Below, in pieces: positions 17,685 to 26,548 of a DNA stretch of 64,000 nucleotides. The position numbers and the translations under genes were made by a program. The stretch lies in contig CP036279.1 of NCBI GenBank assembly GCA_007748055.1, positions 5,518,001 to 5,582,000 of the forward strand. Direction: 5' to 3'. Below the pieces are notes generated by a model, which saw only the letters and a list, made by a program, of their open reading frames with translations, was not told where the DNA came from and did not search any database. This DNA is from Kolteria novifilia (GTDB lineage Bacteria; Planctomycetota; Planctomycetia; Kolteriales; Kolteriaceae). Within the stretch, counting starts at the first letter, position 1, and each line of letters starts with the position of its first letter.

Positions 17685-18436
17685 GCCTCGTCTTCAGAAT
17701 TTGTGGGTCGATGGTGGCTCGGGGAGGTTGCCGAGATTGTGATAGAGAGCGTATTTGAGGGTGCTGGGGTCGCGAAAGCCGTAGGATCGGCGGGTCGTCA
17801 ATTTGACCTTCAGATTCATTCCCTCGACGGCGCCCGCGGAAATCTCTCCTTTTGCCTCGAACCAATTGAAGATCTGCTCGGCGTGACGCTCGAGGGTTCG
17901 TGCCAGGTTGCGCATCGGTTCGATCCGTGTGCTCAAGGCCCGGTCGAGCCACTCCTGGAAGAAGGATCCGATCCGCCAGGGAGCCTTGTAGTCCCAAAGC
18001 CGCTGGAAGTCTTCCTTCATCAGGTAGCACTTGACCGTCCTGAGGTTGTGCGTCAACAACTCGTTGAGACGAAGGACCTCCTTGCGTTTGAGGTTGCCGC
18101 GACGCTTGAGCAGCAGCCAACGCGTCCGCTTGAGCACCTCGAAGCCCTTGCGTTTGAGTTCGCGTGCCTCCTGGGCCCGCACCTTGTCGATCGCCTTGTT
18201 GAACAACTGCATGATGTGGAAGCGGTCGAGGATGTGCAGGGCCCCATTGGCCTCGCGAGCGATGACCGACAGGTAGGCCTTCCACATGTCGCTGCAGATG
18301 TACTTCAGCCGCTCGGTTCGCCGCCTGCCAAAGAAACGAAAGAAACGACCGAGCGTCTCCTTGGTCCGGTCTTGCCCGACCCAAAGCAGACGACGCGATC
18401 CGCGGTCGATCTGATAGACCAAGGTGAAGTATTGGT
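17685..18436 (-). mobile_element. ISL3-family remnant (3' half of an older copy)
   Basis: The right-end sequence GCCTCGTCTTCAGAATTTG starts at 17685 and matches the right end of the two complete ISL3 copies. Similarity stops abruptly at 18436, where the IS66 inverted repeat begins. The missing 5' half is not found beyond the IS66. Confidence 0.85.
17694..18436 (-). pseudogene. ISL3 transposase, C-terminal fragment
   Basis: It encodes about the last 247 residues of the transposase (from QYFTLVYQID to PPSTHKF), including the second Asp (CSDMWKAYLS) and the Glu region (VEGMNLKVKLTTRRSYGFR), but not the HTH, zinc-finger-like part or first Asp. It carries several base differences from the two complete copies, so it is an older lineage. 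The apparent upstream extension is read through the IS66 end and is not real coding sequence. Confidence 0.85.
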
Positions 18437-18514
18437 GTGAGCGTTGCAACGGTGGCGTCTTGTGGGTTGCGGTAGGCTTGGGTTGGTTGGCCCTGGTTTG
18501 TCGCGAGGCGGAAG

Positions 18515-18868
18515 ATGCGAGTTCGTTGTGCGGAGAAGGAAGCCTATTGGCGGAAGGTCGTTCGTCGGCAAGAGGAGAGCGGGCGGGGCGTTCGGAGGTT
18601 CTGCCGGGAAGAAGGGATTTCGGAGGCGTCGTTCTACGGCTGGCGGCGTGAGCTACAGCGACGCGATCGAAAAGAGAAACGGTCGACTGCGGTCGATGGC
18701 GGTGGGGCGTGTCCGTCGCCGTTCGTGACGTTGCGGGTGGTCTCCGAATCGACGAGCGTGATCGAGATCGTTCATCCCCGAGGCTACATCGTGCGGGCGC
18801 CGGCCCAAGTCGACAGCGACGCCTTGCGTCAAGTGCTTGCCGCCCTCGAGAGCGTCGAGGAGGAGTGA
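18515..18868 (+). CDS. tnpA: IS66 accessory protein TnpA
   Basis: A 117-residue protein with an HTH-like N-terminal half (YWRKVVRRQEESGRGVRRFCREEGISEASFYGWRREL), matching IS66 OrfA. The C-terminal half (IEIVHPRGYIVRAPAQVDSDALRQVLAAL) is also typical. It is thought to help bind the element ends. TnpB starts 3 bases after its stop, so they are translated together. Confidence 0.85.
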   Translation: MRVRCAEKEAYWRKVVRRQEESGRGVRRFCREEGISEASFYGWRRELQRRDRKEKRSTAVDGGGACPSPFVTLRVVSESTSVIEIVHPRGYIVRAPAQVDSDALRQVLAALESVEEE

Positions 18869-18870
18869 GC

Positions 18871-19263
18871 ATGTGGTCGATCCCTCATCAGGTGCGGATC
18901 TTTCTGGCCCGGGAACCGGTCGATATGCGTAAGAGCTTTCACGGGCTCATCGCCTTGGCGGAATCGGTGCTCGAGCAAGATCCGCTTTCGGGCCATTTGT
19001 TCGTCTTCATCAATCGCCGCCGGGATCGCCTCAAGGTGCTCTATTGGGGCGGCGTCGGCTATTGCATTTGGTATCAGCAGTTGGAGGAAGGGAGCTATCA
19101 GCTTCCCGACGTCCAGGCGGCCGACGATGAGGCTGGCCTCGAGATCACTGCCGGACAATTGTCACTCATTCTCGAGGGCATCGACCTCTCCTCGGTCCGG
19201 CATCGCAAACGCTTTCAAGTCTCCGATCGGCACCGTGACACGCCGTCGTCCCGTCGTTCGTGA
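18871..19263 (+). CDS. tnpB: IS66 accessory protein TnpB (Orf2)
   Basis: A 130-residue protein with the IS66 Orf2 signature: VRIFLAREPVDMRKSFHGLIALAE, then GHLFVFINRRRDRLKVLYWGGVGYCIWYQQLEEGSY. ATG 18871 follows GAGGAGGAG. Required with TnpA for transposition of IS66 elements; the biochemical role is uncertain. The ISL3 insertion begins 133 bases after its stop, so tnpC is now more than 1.9 kb downstream. Confidence 0.92.
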   Translation: MWSIPHQVRIFLAREPVDMRKSFHGLIALAESVLEQDPLSGHLFVFINRRRDRLKVLYWGGVGYCIWYQQLEEGSYQLPDVQAADDEAGLEITAGQLSLILEGIDLSSVRHRKRFQVSDRHRDTPSSRRS

Positions 19264-19396
19264 CTTCCCTTCACTCTTTCCCGAATGATGCTCGCCGCTC
19301 CGCGGAGCCAGGACGTGCCGCTGCTCCTTCGTGACGCCAGTTCCCCGTCACGGCGGCGAGAGCCTGGAAGCCATGGGACGCCACGCGACCAAAACC

Positions 19397-20970
19397 GGCT
19401 CTATTGCCAAATCTGTGGGTGGTGAGTGTCTTCTCCGTTCCGCTTGGTAGTGGAGGTTACCGCCGTATGCCAAGGGCCGCGTCCGGCTGCTGCTTTGCCT
19501 GGTCTTCTCGCTTCGCTCGCCCTGCATCCTCGCCATCGTGGCTCGGCTTCGGTCGCCCGGCAAAGACTCCTCCTTGGCCGTTGGCGGGGAGGATGTTCCA
19601 CTGGTCAAGCGGAAAGGAGAGAAGTCGGCAGGAGGCCAAAAAAGAGCATCCCGCTCTCGAGGGGCGCATGATGGAGTTTGCAAGGACTTCTTCAAACGCC
19701 AGCCGCGAGAGACGGGATGCGACTTCAGGTTATCCTCAACGCCTTGGAGCGTCACGGGAGTTTCGTCTACGAATCGGCGGCTTGGGCCGATTCGTCGAAA
19801 GAGGGACTGCTGGTTCGGGTTCGCCCACGGCGTCGCAGCCGGCCGATCTGTTCGGGTTGCGGGAATCGTGGCGGCACGTACGACCACTTGCCGGAACGCC
19901 GTTTTCAGCACGTGCCGTTGTGGGGCCTGGCGGTCTGGTTCGTCTACGCGGCGCGGCGGGTCGCATGCCCTGCTTGCGGGGTGAAGGTGGAACGCATTCC
20001 CTGGGCGTCGGGCAAGGAGCGAACGACGTCGAGCTTCCAATGGTTCCTGGCCCGTTGGGCCAAACGCTTGAGCTGGCGTGAGACCGCCGAGATCTTCGGC
20101 ACGAGTTGGCACACCGTCTTTCGTGCGGTGAAAATGGCGGTTTGCTGGGGAATCCGCCATCGCGAGCTGGAAGGGATCGAGGCGATCGGCATCGACGAGG
20201 TCGCCTACCGCAAGGGGCATCAGTACTTCACCCTGGTCTATCAGATCGACCGCGGATCGCGTCGTCTGCTTTGGGTCGGGCAAGACCGGACCAAGGAGAC
20301 GCTCGGTCGTTTCTTTCGCTTCTTCGGCAGGCGGCGAACCGAGCGGCTGAAGTACATCTGCAGCGACATGTGGAAAGCCTACCTGTCGGTCATCGCTCGC
20401 GAGGCCAATGGGGCCCTGCACATTCTCGACCGCTTCCACATCATGCAGTTGTTCAACAAGGCGATCGACAAGGTGCGGGCCCAGGAGGCACGCGAACTCA
20501 AACGCAAGGGCTTCGAGGTGCTCAAGCGGACGCGTTGGCTGCTGCTCAAGCGTCGCGGCAACCTCAAACGCAAGGAGGTCCTTCGTCTCAACGAGTTGTT
20601 GACGCACAACCTCAGGACGGTCAAGTGCTACCTGATGAAGGAAGACTTCCAGCGGCTTTGGGACTACAAGGCTCCCTGGCGGATCGGATCCTTCTTCCAG
20701 GAGTGGCTCGATCGGGCCTTGAGCACACGGATCGAACCGATGCGCAACCTGGCACGAACCCTCGAGCGTCACGCCGAGCAGATCTTCAATTGGTTCGAGG
20801 CAAAAGGAGAGATTTCCGCGGGCGCCGTCGAGGGAATGAATCTGAAGGTCAAATTGACGACCCGCCGCTCCTACGGCTTTCGCGACCCCAGCACCCTCAA
20901 ATACGCTCTCTATCACAATCTCGGCAACCTCCCCGAGCCACCATCGACCCACAAATTCTGAAGACGAGGC
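19397..20970 (+). mobile_element. ISL3-family element, complete copy 1
   Basis: 1574 bases. Left end GGCTCTATTGCCAAATCTG and right end complementary to GCCTCGTCTTCAGAATTTG are imperfect inverted repeats. It is flanked by an exact 8-bp duplication and inserted between tnpB and tnpC of the IS66, without breaking either gene. Same length as the copy at 23326. Confidence 0.95.
19717..20961 (+). CDS. ISL3-family transposase, copy 1
   Basis: Start taken at ATG 19717 (MRLQVILNALERHG); a TTG at 19678 would add 13 residues. The 414-residue product has a zinc-finger-like N-terminus (CSGCG near residue 45, CPACG near 85), an HTH region (RLSWRETAEIFGTSWHTVFRAVK) and the DDE catalytic core: Asp in AIGIDEVAYRKGH, Asp in ICSDMWKAYLS and Glu in GAVEGMNLKVKLTTRRSYGFR. 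All parts are intact, so it is probably active. The translation is identical to the second copy at 23646. Confidence 0.92.
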   Translation: MRLQVILNALERHGSFVYESAAWADSSKEGLLVRVRPRRRSRPICSGCGNRGGTYDHLPERRFQHVPLWGLAVWFVYAARRVACPACGVKVERIPWASGKERTTSSFQWFLARWAKRLSWRETAEIFGTSWHTVFRAVKMAVCWGIRHRELEGIEAIGIDEVAYRKGHQYFTLVYQIDRGSRRLLWVGQDRTKETLGRFFRFFGRRRTERLKYICSDMWKAYLSVIAREANGALHILDRFHIMQLFNKAIDKVRAQEARELKRKGFEVLKRTRWLLLKRRGNLKRKEVLRLNELLTHNLRTVKCYLMKEDFQRLWDYKAPWRIGSFFQEWLDRALSTRIEPMRNLARTLERHAEQIFNWFEAKGEISAGAVEGMNLKVKLTTRRSYGFRDPSTLKYALYHNLGNLPEPPSTHKF

Positions 20971-21203
20971 CCAAAACCGAGTTTTGTCTTCGGTTGTCCT
21001 CGGGCCCAGGGTTCTTCGCTTGCCAATCTCGTTGGACGATCGACTCTGGCGTTCTCTTCGCGAGCGACAACGATGTCATGGTGATGGCAGCGACGAGGAG
21101 GACTCGCAGGTTTTCTCGTCATTCCGTCGAAATCGCTGAAACTGCTCTGGCGCCTCCGACGCCGACGTGCTAGGGTGTCCCCGCGACAACTGAGATCGGT
21201 TTG

Positions 21204-22931
21204 ATGGACGCCTTCGACGTGAACCTCCCCCACGATATCGACGCCTGCCACGAGTTGATCATCGAACTCGATCGGGAGCGCCGACGGCAAGCCGCCGTCA
21301 TCGCCCAGCAACAAGAGACCATCGCCCAGCAGCAGGAGACCATCGCCCAACAACAAGCAATCATCGCTCAGCAGCAGGAGACGATCGATCGCTTGCAGAG
21401 CGACGTCGACTTGCTCAAGCGGACCTTGTACGGCCGGCGGCGGGAACGCTTCGTCGACGATGCCCAGCAGGGGCTTTTGTTCGACTCGACAATCGTCGGG
21501 GCGGACGACGATTCAGGCTCCGGCGACGACGAAGAGAGCGATGACGACGAACCGTCACCAGAACGCCGCACCAGCAAGGGACGCGGCCGGCGTCTCTTCC
21601 CCGACCTGCTGCCGCGCAAGACGGTCCGTCACGAACTCGACGAGCAAGAGGTTCCCGAGGAGTTGAGGAACGACCCGACCGCCCGGCGGTTCTTCAAGAA
21701 GACCAGCGAGCAACTGGAGTTCACGCCCGCTTCGATCCATGTGATCGAACATTACCAAGAGGTGATCGTTCGCGACGAAGCATCGGGCGAGACGACGATC
21801 GCCACGGCGAAGAAACCGCCGCAGTTGATCGACGCTTACACCGGCCCCGGCTTCTGGGCTCATCTGACCGCCAGTCGCTTCGCCGACCATCTGCCCTACT
21901 ACCGACAAGAGGACATCCTCGCTCGCCACGGCTGCCGCATCGGCCGCGGCACCCAACAGCGTTGGCTCTTCGCCCTGGCCTTGGCGGTCGCGCCGTTGGT
22001 CGAACTGATGCGTCGGCTGGCGTTGCAGTCCGAGGTGCTGGGCTGCGATGAAACGCCGGTCAAGATGTTGGCGGGCGAGCCGCCTGGCTGCACCAAGACC
22101 TATCTCTGGAGCACCGTCGGCGACAATGCCCATCCCTACGACTGCTTCCACTTCACGCCCGACCGCAGCCGCGATGGTCCCGACGAGTTCCTCGCCGGCT
22201 TCCAGGGTTACTTGCAGTCGGACGCCTACACCTGCTACGAGCGAATCGCCGCGGCGGACGACCGGATCGTCCCCGTCGGCTGCTGGGCTCATGCGCGCCG
22301 TAAGTTCGAGGAAATCCACTTCAGCGCGCCGAGCGTGCGGACGCACACCGCCCTCGGCTACTTCCAGCGGCTCTACGACATCGAAGATCGCGCCCGTGAC
22401 AGTAGTGTGTCACAACGCGGCGCCCTGCGGCAACGCGACGCCAAGCCGATCGTGACCGAGTTCCACCAGTGGCTGCTCGAGCAGCACGAGCGGGAGCTTC
22501 CGAAATCGAAGTGGCGCGCCGCCATCGCTTACATGACCAACCGGTGGCAGTCCTTCACACGCTATCTCGACCATGGGGCGATTCCCATCGACAACAACCG
22601 CACCGAAGCGGCGCTGAAGTACGCCGTCCTCGGCCGCAAGGCGTGGCTCTTCTTCGGCAACAGCCAAGGAGGCGAGACCGCCGCCACCTTCTTCACGCTG
22701 ACCAAGAGTTGCAACCGCCATCACGTCGATCCCTTCGCCTACCTCCGCGATGTCTACACCCGGCTGCCGACCACCCCGGCTTCGGATCTCCCTTCGTTGC
22801 TACCGGACCGTTGGATCGACGAGCATCCCCAGCATCGTCTCCAAGAGCGCGCCGACGAAGCTCGCCAACGAGCCGACCGCAAACGCGCCCGCCGAGCCCA
22901 ACGCCGCGTCCCTGCCGCCACCCCCCGTTGA
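21204..22931 (+). CDS. tnpC: IS66 transposase TnpC
   Basis: A 575-residue DDE transposase; ATG 21204. The N-terminus has a coiled coil of five AQQQETI-like heptads (residues ~35-68), with the DNA repetitive there too. The zinc-finger-like IS66 region and acidic linker follow. The catalytic core has Asp in LGCDETPVKML, Asp in YLQSDAYTCYE and Glu in PIDNNRTEAALKYAVLGRKAWLFFGN, which also holds the family signature. The C-terminus is Arg/Ala rich. Complete and probably functional, though the ISL3 insertion upstream may separate it from its promoter. Confidence 0.95.
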   Translation: MDAFDVNLPHDIDACHELIIELDRERRRQAAVIAQQQETIAQQQETIAQQQAIIAQQQETIDRLQSDVDLLKRTLYGRRRERFVDDAQQGLLFDSTIVGADDDSGSGDDEESDDDEPSPERRTSKGRGRRLFPDLLPRKTVRHELDEQEVPEELRNDPTARRFFKKTSEQLEFTPASIHVIEHYQEVIVRDEASGETTIATAKKPPQLIDAYTGPGFWAHLTASRFADHLPYYRQEDILARHGCRIGRGTQQRWLFALALAVAPLVELMRRLALQSEVLGCDETPVKMLAGEPPGCTKTYLWSTVGDNAHPYDCFHFTPDRSRDGPDEFLAGFQGYLQSDAYTCYERIAAADDRIVPVGCWAHARRKFEEIHFSAPSVRTHTALGYFQRLYDIEDRARDSSVSQRGALRQRDAKPIVTEFHQWLLEQHERELPKSKWRAAIAYMTNRWQSFTRYLDHGAIPIDNNRTEAALKYAVLGRKAWLFFGNSQGGETAATFFTLTKSCNRHHVDPFAYLRDVYTRLPTTPASDLPSLLPDRWIDEHPQHRLQERADEARQRADRKRARRAQRRVPAATPR

Positions 22932-22997
22932 TCGGTGACCGGTCCCCCATCGTCATCGGCTCCTGCTTCCCCCCCACGCCACCGTTGCAACGCTCAC

Positions 22998-23162
22998 GCC
23001 AGCGAATCCACTGCCTTCAACAAGGGCTTAAAGCAGAAGCCCAAGCCATTGCCAGCAGCCGTGCCGGTGTTCAAGCCGTGGAAGCCTGCTCAACCGGCCA
23101 AGCTGCCACTGTTCAAACCGGCACAGCCTGCGAAGATCGTGATGCAGAAGCCGAAGTCATGA
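22998..23162 (+). CDS. Possible C-terminal fragment of a Pro/Lys-rich protein cut by IS66
   Basis: From the IS66 end to a TGA at 23160-23162, the frame reads as a repetitive Pro/Lys/Ala chain (KQKPKPLPAAVP, FKPWKPAQPAKLPLFKPAQPAK). The repeated PAQPAK pattern looks like real protein rather than chance. The stop overlaps that of the opposite-strand gene (TCATGA). It has no start of its own; if real, the rest was lost when IS66 arrived. Function unknown. Confidence 0.35.
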   Translation, partial: ASESTAFNKGLKQKPKPLPAAVPVFKPWKPAQPAKLPLFKPAQPAKIVMQKPKS

Positions 23163-23325
23163 CACTTGAGATTCGAGATATTTCAATACGTCGCCAAGGT
23201 CATCAAACACTTCTTCGTGACCGTCGAAGTCAAGCCCCTCACCAGAAGAACGCCTCGAAACGCCTATTCCATCGGCAGGGGTCACTTGGATCGTGAAACC
23301 CCTGTTTGTGCCGACAACAATATCT

Positions 23326-24899
23326 GGCTCTATTGCCAAATCTGTGGGTGGTGAGTGTCTTCTCCGTTCCGCTTGGTAGTGGAGGTTACCGCCGTATGCC
23401 AAGGGCCGCGTCCGGCTGCTGCTTTGCCTGGTCTTCTCGCTTCGCTCGCCCTGCATCCTCGCCATCGTGGCTCGGCTTCGGTCGCCCGGCAAAGACTCCT
23501 CCTTGGCCGTTGGCGGGGAGGATGTTCCACTGGTCAAGCGGAAAGGAGAGAAGTCGGCAGGAGGCCAAAAAAGAGCATCCCGCTCTCGAGGGGCGCATGA
23601 TGGAGTTTGCAAGGACTTCTTCAAACGCCAGCCGCGAGAGACGGGATGCGACTTCAGGTTATCCTCAACGCCTTGGAGCGTCACGGGAGTTTCGTCTACG
23701 AATCGGCGGCTTGGGCCGATTCGTCGAAAGAGGGACTGCTGGTTCGGGTTCGCCCACGGCGTCGCAGCCGGCCGATCTGTTCGGGTTGCGGGAATCGTGG
23801 CGGCACGTACGACCACTTGCCGGAACGCCGTTTTCAGCACGTGCCGTTGTGGGGCCTGGCGGTCTGGTTCGTCTACGCGGCGCGGCGGGTCGCATGCCCT
23901 GCTTGCGGGGTGAAGGTGGAACGCATTCCCTGGGCGTCGGGCAAGGAGCGAACGACGTCGAGCTTCCAATGGTTCCTGGCCCGTTGGGCCAAACGCTTGA
24001 GCTGGCGTGAGACCGCCGAGATCTTCGGCACGAGTTGGCACACCGTCTTTCGTGCGGTGAAAATGGCGGTTTGCTGGGGAATCCGCCATCGCGAGCTGGA
24101 AGGGATCGAGGCGATCGGCATCGACGAGGTCGCCTACCGCAAGGGGCATCAGTACTTCACCCTGGTCTATCAGATCGACCGCGGATCGCGTCGTCTGCTT
24201 TGGGTCGGGCAAGACCGGACCAAGGAGACGCTCGGTCGTTTCTTTCGCTTCTTCGGCAGGCGGCGAACCGAGCGGCTGAAGTACATCTGCAGCGACATGT
24301 GGAAAGCCTACCTGTCGGTCATCGCTCGCGAGGCCAATGGGGCCCTGCACATTCTCGACCGCTTCCACATCATGCAGTTGTTCAACAAGGCGATCGACAA
24401 GGTGCGGGCCCAGGAGGCACGCGAACTCAAACGCAAGGGCTTCGAGGTGCTCAAGCGGACGCGTTGGCTGCTGCTCAAGCGTCGCGGCAACCTCAAACGC
24501 AAGGAGGTCCTTCGTCTCAACGAGTTGTTGACGCACAACCTCAGGACGGTCAAGTGCTACCTGATGAAGGAAGACTTCCAGCGGCTTTGGGACTACAAGG
24601 CTCCCTGGCGGATCGGATCCTTCTTCCAGGAGTGGCTCGATCGGGCCTTGAGCACACGGATCGAACCGATGCGCAACCTGGCACGAACCCTCGAGCGTCA
24701 CGCCGAGCAGATCTTCAATTGGTTCGAGGCAAAAGGAGAGATTTCCGCGGGCGCCGTCGAGGGAATGAATCTGAAGGTCAAATTGACGACCCGCCGCTCC
24801 TACGGCTTTCGCGACCCCAGCACCCTCAAATACGCTCTCTATCACAATCTCGGCAACCTCCCCGAGCCACCATCGACCCACAAATTCTGAAGACGAGGC
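23326..24899 (+). mobile_element. ISL3-family element, complete copy 2
   Basis: 1574 bases, with the same ends and translated products as copy 1 in all frames, flanked by an exact 8-bp duplication. It interrupts the small minus-strand gene whose halves lie at 23157-23325 and 24908-24996. Confidence 0.95.
23646..24890 (+). CDS. ISL3-family transposase, copy 2
   Basis: Translation identical to copy 1 (414 residues from ATG 23646; 427 from the TTG at 23607), with intact Cys pairs, HTH and the DDE residues in GIDEVAYRKG, CSDMWKAYLS and VEGMNLK. Since both copies keep exact target duplications and the same sequence, one probably gave rise to the other recently, or both came from a common source. 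Confidence 0.92.
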   Translation: MRLQVILNALERHGSFVYESAAWADSSKEGLLVRVRPRRRSRPICSGCGNRGGTYDHLPERRFQHVPLWGLAVWFVYAARRVACPACGVKVERIPWASGKERTTSSFQWFLARWAKRLSWRETAEIFGTSWHTVFRAVKMAVCWGIRHRELEGIEAIGIDEVAYRKGHQYFTLVYQIDRGSRRLLWVGQDRTKETLGRFFRFFGRRRTERLKYICSDMWKAYLSVIAREANGALHILDRFHIMQLFNKAIDKVRAQEARELKRKGFEVLKRTRWLLLKRRGNLKRKEVLRLNELLTHNLRTVKCYLMKEDFQRLWDYKAPWRIGSFFQEWLDRALSTRIEPMRNLARTLERHAEQIFNWFEAKGEISAGAVEGMNLKVKLTTRRSYGFRDPSTLKYALYHNLGNLPEPPSTHKF

Positions 24900-24998
24900 C
24901 AATATCTATCCACGTCGCAACACCGGACTGGCTCTTGTTCAATGTCCAGTTTGAATGTCTGAGTTTGGCTTCGTTTTCAAATTCCAGCAATTCCACCG

Positions 24999-25241
24999 TT
25001 AGCCTCCCCCAAGTTTCTCCAGAAGCAGTTTGCCAATAGAACCGTCAGCATTCCGTGTGTAGATACGGATAGCTCCATTCGGATCAATCCGAATGATGTT
25101 TCCCTTGGTTATCGCTTCCAATCCGCCATTGGGGAGTCTGGTTGTAAAGTCTGGGCGAGGGGGATACATCCGGCCTTGATATTTCAAGCCGGGACTATCG
25201 ACCTTTGCAACACCGCTGAATGCGTCTTCAACGTCATCCAT
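24999..25241 (-). CDS. Toxin-like small ORF (possibly 5'-truncated)
   Basis: An 80-residue ORF ending 2 bases before the GTG start of the interrupted small gene. Its C-terminal half (RPDFTTRLPNGGLEAITKGNIIRIDPNGAIRIYTRNADGS) has the compact strand-turn-strand look of a C-terminal toxin domain of polymorphic toxin systems, but I do not recognise a named family. The ATG at 25241 has no good ribosome binding site, and the ISAs1 left end is only 9 bases upstream. An in-frame TGA at 25245-25247 lies in the remaining native sequence, so either this is the full gene or a frameshift precedes it. GC content is lower than the surroundings. Confidence 0.4.
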   Translation of the reverse strand: MDDVEDAFSGVAKVDSPGLKYQGRMYPPRPDFTTRLPNGGLEAITKGNIIRIDPNGAIRIYTRNADGSIGKLLLEKLGGG

Positions 25242-25250
25242 CGTTCAGCC

Positions 25251-26548
25251 CAGGGCCAGCGCGCAGTTTCGGGGGGATTGGGCAATCGAGGAAGGGTTGC
25301 GCCAGTGGTGAGCGATGAGTAGAACGTCTTGCATGGGCCCGAGGGATGGTGAGCATGCAAGGAGAGGTTCTGATGAGCAAGGACGTTCGGGTAACGCTTG
25401 AGGATGTCATCACCCACTTTGAAGACTTGGAAGATCCACGCTCGACGATCAATCAGCGTCATCCGTTGGTGAGCGTGGTGGTGATTGCGGTGATGGGCGT
25501 TCTCGCGGGGGCGAGCGGCCCGACCGGCATCGCCAAGTGGGCACGCATGAAAAAAGAGTTGCTGCTCGAGACGCTCGAGCTTCCCAACGGCATTCCGGCC
25601 AAGGACGTCTTCCGACGGGTCTTGGCGGCGTTGCGACCGGATGCCTTTCAGTCCTGTTTTGTCAGTTGGCTAGAGTCACTACGGCAGGCGGCTTGTGAAG
25701 AGGGTGCTGTTAGTCAACCGGTCTTTGCCGTCGATGGCAAGACCAATCGCCGCAGCCACGACCGCAAACGCGGGCTGGGAGCGTTGCACGCGGTCAGCCT
25801 GTGGGCCAGCGAGTTGGGCCTGTCGCTAGGACAAGTCGCCTGCGAGGAGAAATCGAACGAAATCACGGCGATTCCCGAGCTTTTACGGTTGGTCGATCTC
25901 CAAGGAGCGATCATCACCATCGACGCGATGGGAACGCAGAAGGCGATCGCCCAGCAGATCGTCGAGGGCGGAGCTGACTACGTCTTGGCAGTCAAGGGTA
26001 ACCAAGAGAGCCTCGAGACAGCGATCGCCGACACCTTTCTGGCCGAGACCGAAGATGACTTCGCCAGTGGCAAGGTTCGCAAACATGAGACGACCGAAAC
26101 CGCCCACGGTCGCACGACGACGCGGACTTACTATCAAATGCCGGCTCCGCGAAGCCTGGTCGACTCGGCCGCGTGGGCGGGACTTCGGACGATTGGCATG
26201 GTCATCGCGGTCTGCCTACGTGACGGGAAAGAGACGGTCGAGATTCGGCGGTACATCAGTAGTCTTGGGATGGGCGTCCGACGTTTCGCCCGTGCCGTCC
26301 GCGGCCACTGGGGGGTCGAGAATTCCTGCCATTGGATTCTCGACGTCGTCTATCGCGAGGACGATTCACGCATCCGCGATCAACGCGCCCGCGAGAATTT
26401 CGCCTGGCTCGATCGTTTCACGCTCTCTCTCCTGAAGCAACATCCAAGCAAGGACAGCATCGCCATGAAACGCCGAAGCTGCGGCTGGAGCGATGACTTC
26501 TTGATGGAAGTCCTTACAGGAAAAGCCACTTAGTATGCGCTGGCCCTG
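25251..26548 (+). mobile_element. ISAs1-family element, complete
   Basis: 1298 bases with terminal inverted repeats CAGGGCCAGCGC (left at 25251; right end complementary, finishing at 26548). No matching target duplication is visible (GTTCAGCC left, CTCCGCAT right), which suggests a later rearrangement at one side. A second, truncated copy with the same left end lies at 27661. Confidence 0.88.
25373..26533 (+). CDS. ISAs1-family transposase
   Basis: Start at ATG 25373 (MSKDVRVTLEDVITHF), preceded by AAGGAGAGG; an in-frame GTG/ATG further up lacks this spacing. The 386-residue product shows the N-terminal DDE_Tnp_1-associated region (FEDLEDPRSTINQRHPLVSVVVIAVMG) and the catalytic set: Asp in VFAVDGKTNRRSHD, Asp in ITIDAMGTQKAIA, and Glu in RGHWGVENSCHWILDVVYREDDSRIR. 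Complete and probably active. Confidence 0.93.
   Translation: MSKDVRVTLEDVITHFEDLEDPRSTINQRHPLVSVVVIAVMGVLAGASGPTGIAKWARMKKELLLETLELPNGIPAKDVFRRVLAALRPDAFQSCFVSWLESLRQAACEEGAVSQPVFAVDGKTNRRSHDRKRGLGALHAVSLWASELGLSLGQVACEEKSNEITAIPELLRLVDLQGAIITIDAMGTQKAIAQQIVEGGADYVLAVKGNQESLETAIADTFLAETEDDFASGKVRKHETTETAHGRTTTRTYYQMPAPRSLVDSAAWAGLRTIGMVIAVCLRDGKETVEIRRYISSLGMGVRRFARAVRGHWGVENSCHWILDVVYREDDSRIRDQRARENFAWLDRFTLSLLKQHPSKDSIAMKRRSCGWSDDFLMEVLTGKAT

Larger units (their letters stand above)
19389..20978. repeat. 8-bp target duplication of the ISL3 inside IS66
   Basis: CCAAAACC lies immediately left (19389-19396) and right (20971-20978) of the ISL3. Eight bases is the normal ISL3 target size. Confidence 0.92.
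18437..22997 (+). mobile_element. IS66-family element carrying an inserted ISL3
   Basis: Perfect terminal inverted repeats of 22 bases, beginning GTGAGCGTTGCAACGGTGGC, at 18437 and ending 22997. It encodes tnpA, tnpB and tnpC in the usual order. The 8 bases outside each end differ (GTATTGGT and GCCAGCGA), so no target duplication is left. Without the ISL3 plus its duplicated target, the element would be about 2.98 kb. Confidence 0.92.
23318..24907. repeat. 8-bp target duplication of ISL3 copy 2
   Basis: CAATATCT lies immediately left (23318-23325) and right (24900-24907) of the element. Confidence 0.92.
23157..24996 (-). pseudogene. Small immunity-like gene split by ISL3 copy 2
   Basis: Removing the ISL3 and one 8-bp duplication joins two open pieces on the minus strand (24996 down to 24908, and 23325 down to 23157) into an uninterrupted 85-codon frame. 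It starts at a GTG (24994-24996) seven bases after GGGGGAGG and runs through NKSQSGVATWIDIVVGTNR to KYLESQVS. The start lies 2 bases after the stop of the toxin-like ORF, so the two were one operon. An acidic small protein right behind a toxin-like ORF suggests an immunity protein, but that is an inference from context only. The gene cannot now make a full product. Confidence 0.6.

Noticed and set aside
19348-20952. 534-codon minus-strand frame across ISL3 copy 1 (and its equivalent at 23157-24902)
   Set aside because: Antisense shadow of the transposase gene, repeated in each ISL3 copy. Only the extra C-terminal piece at 23157-23325 is real, as part of the interrupted small gene.
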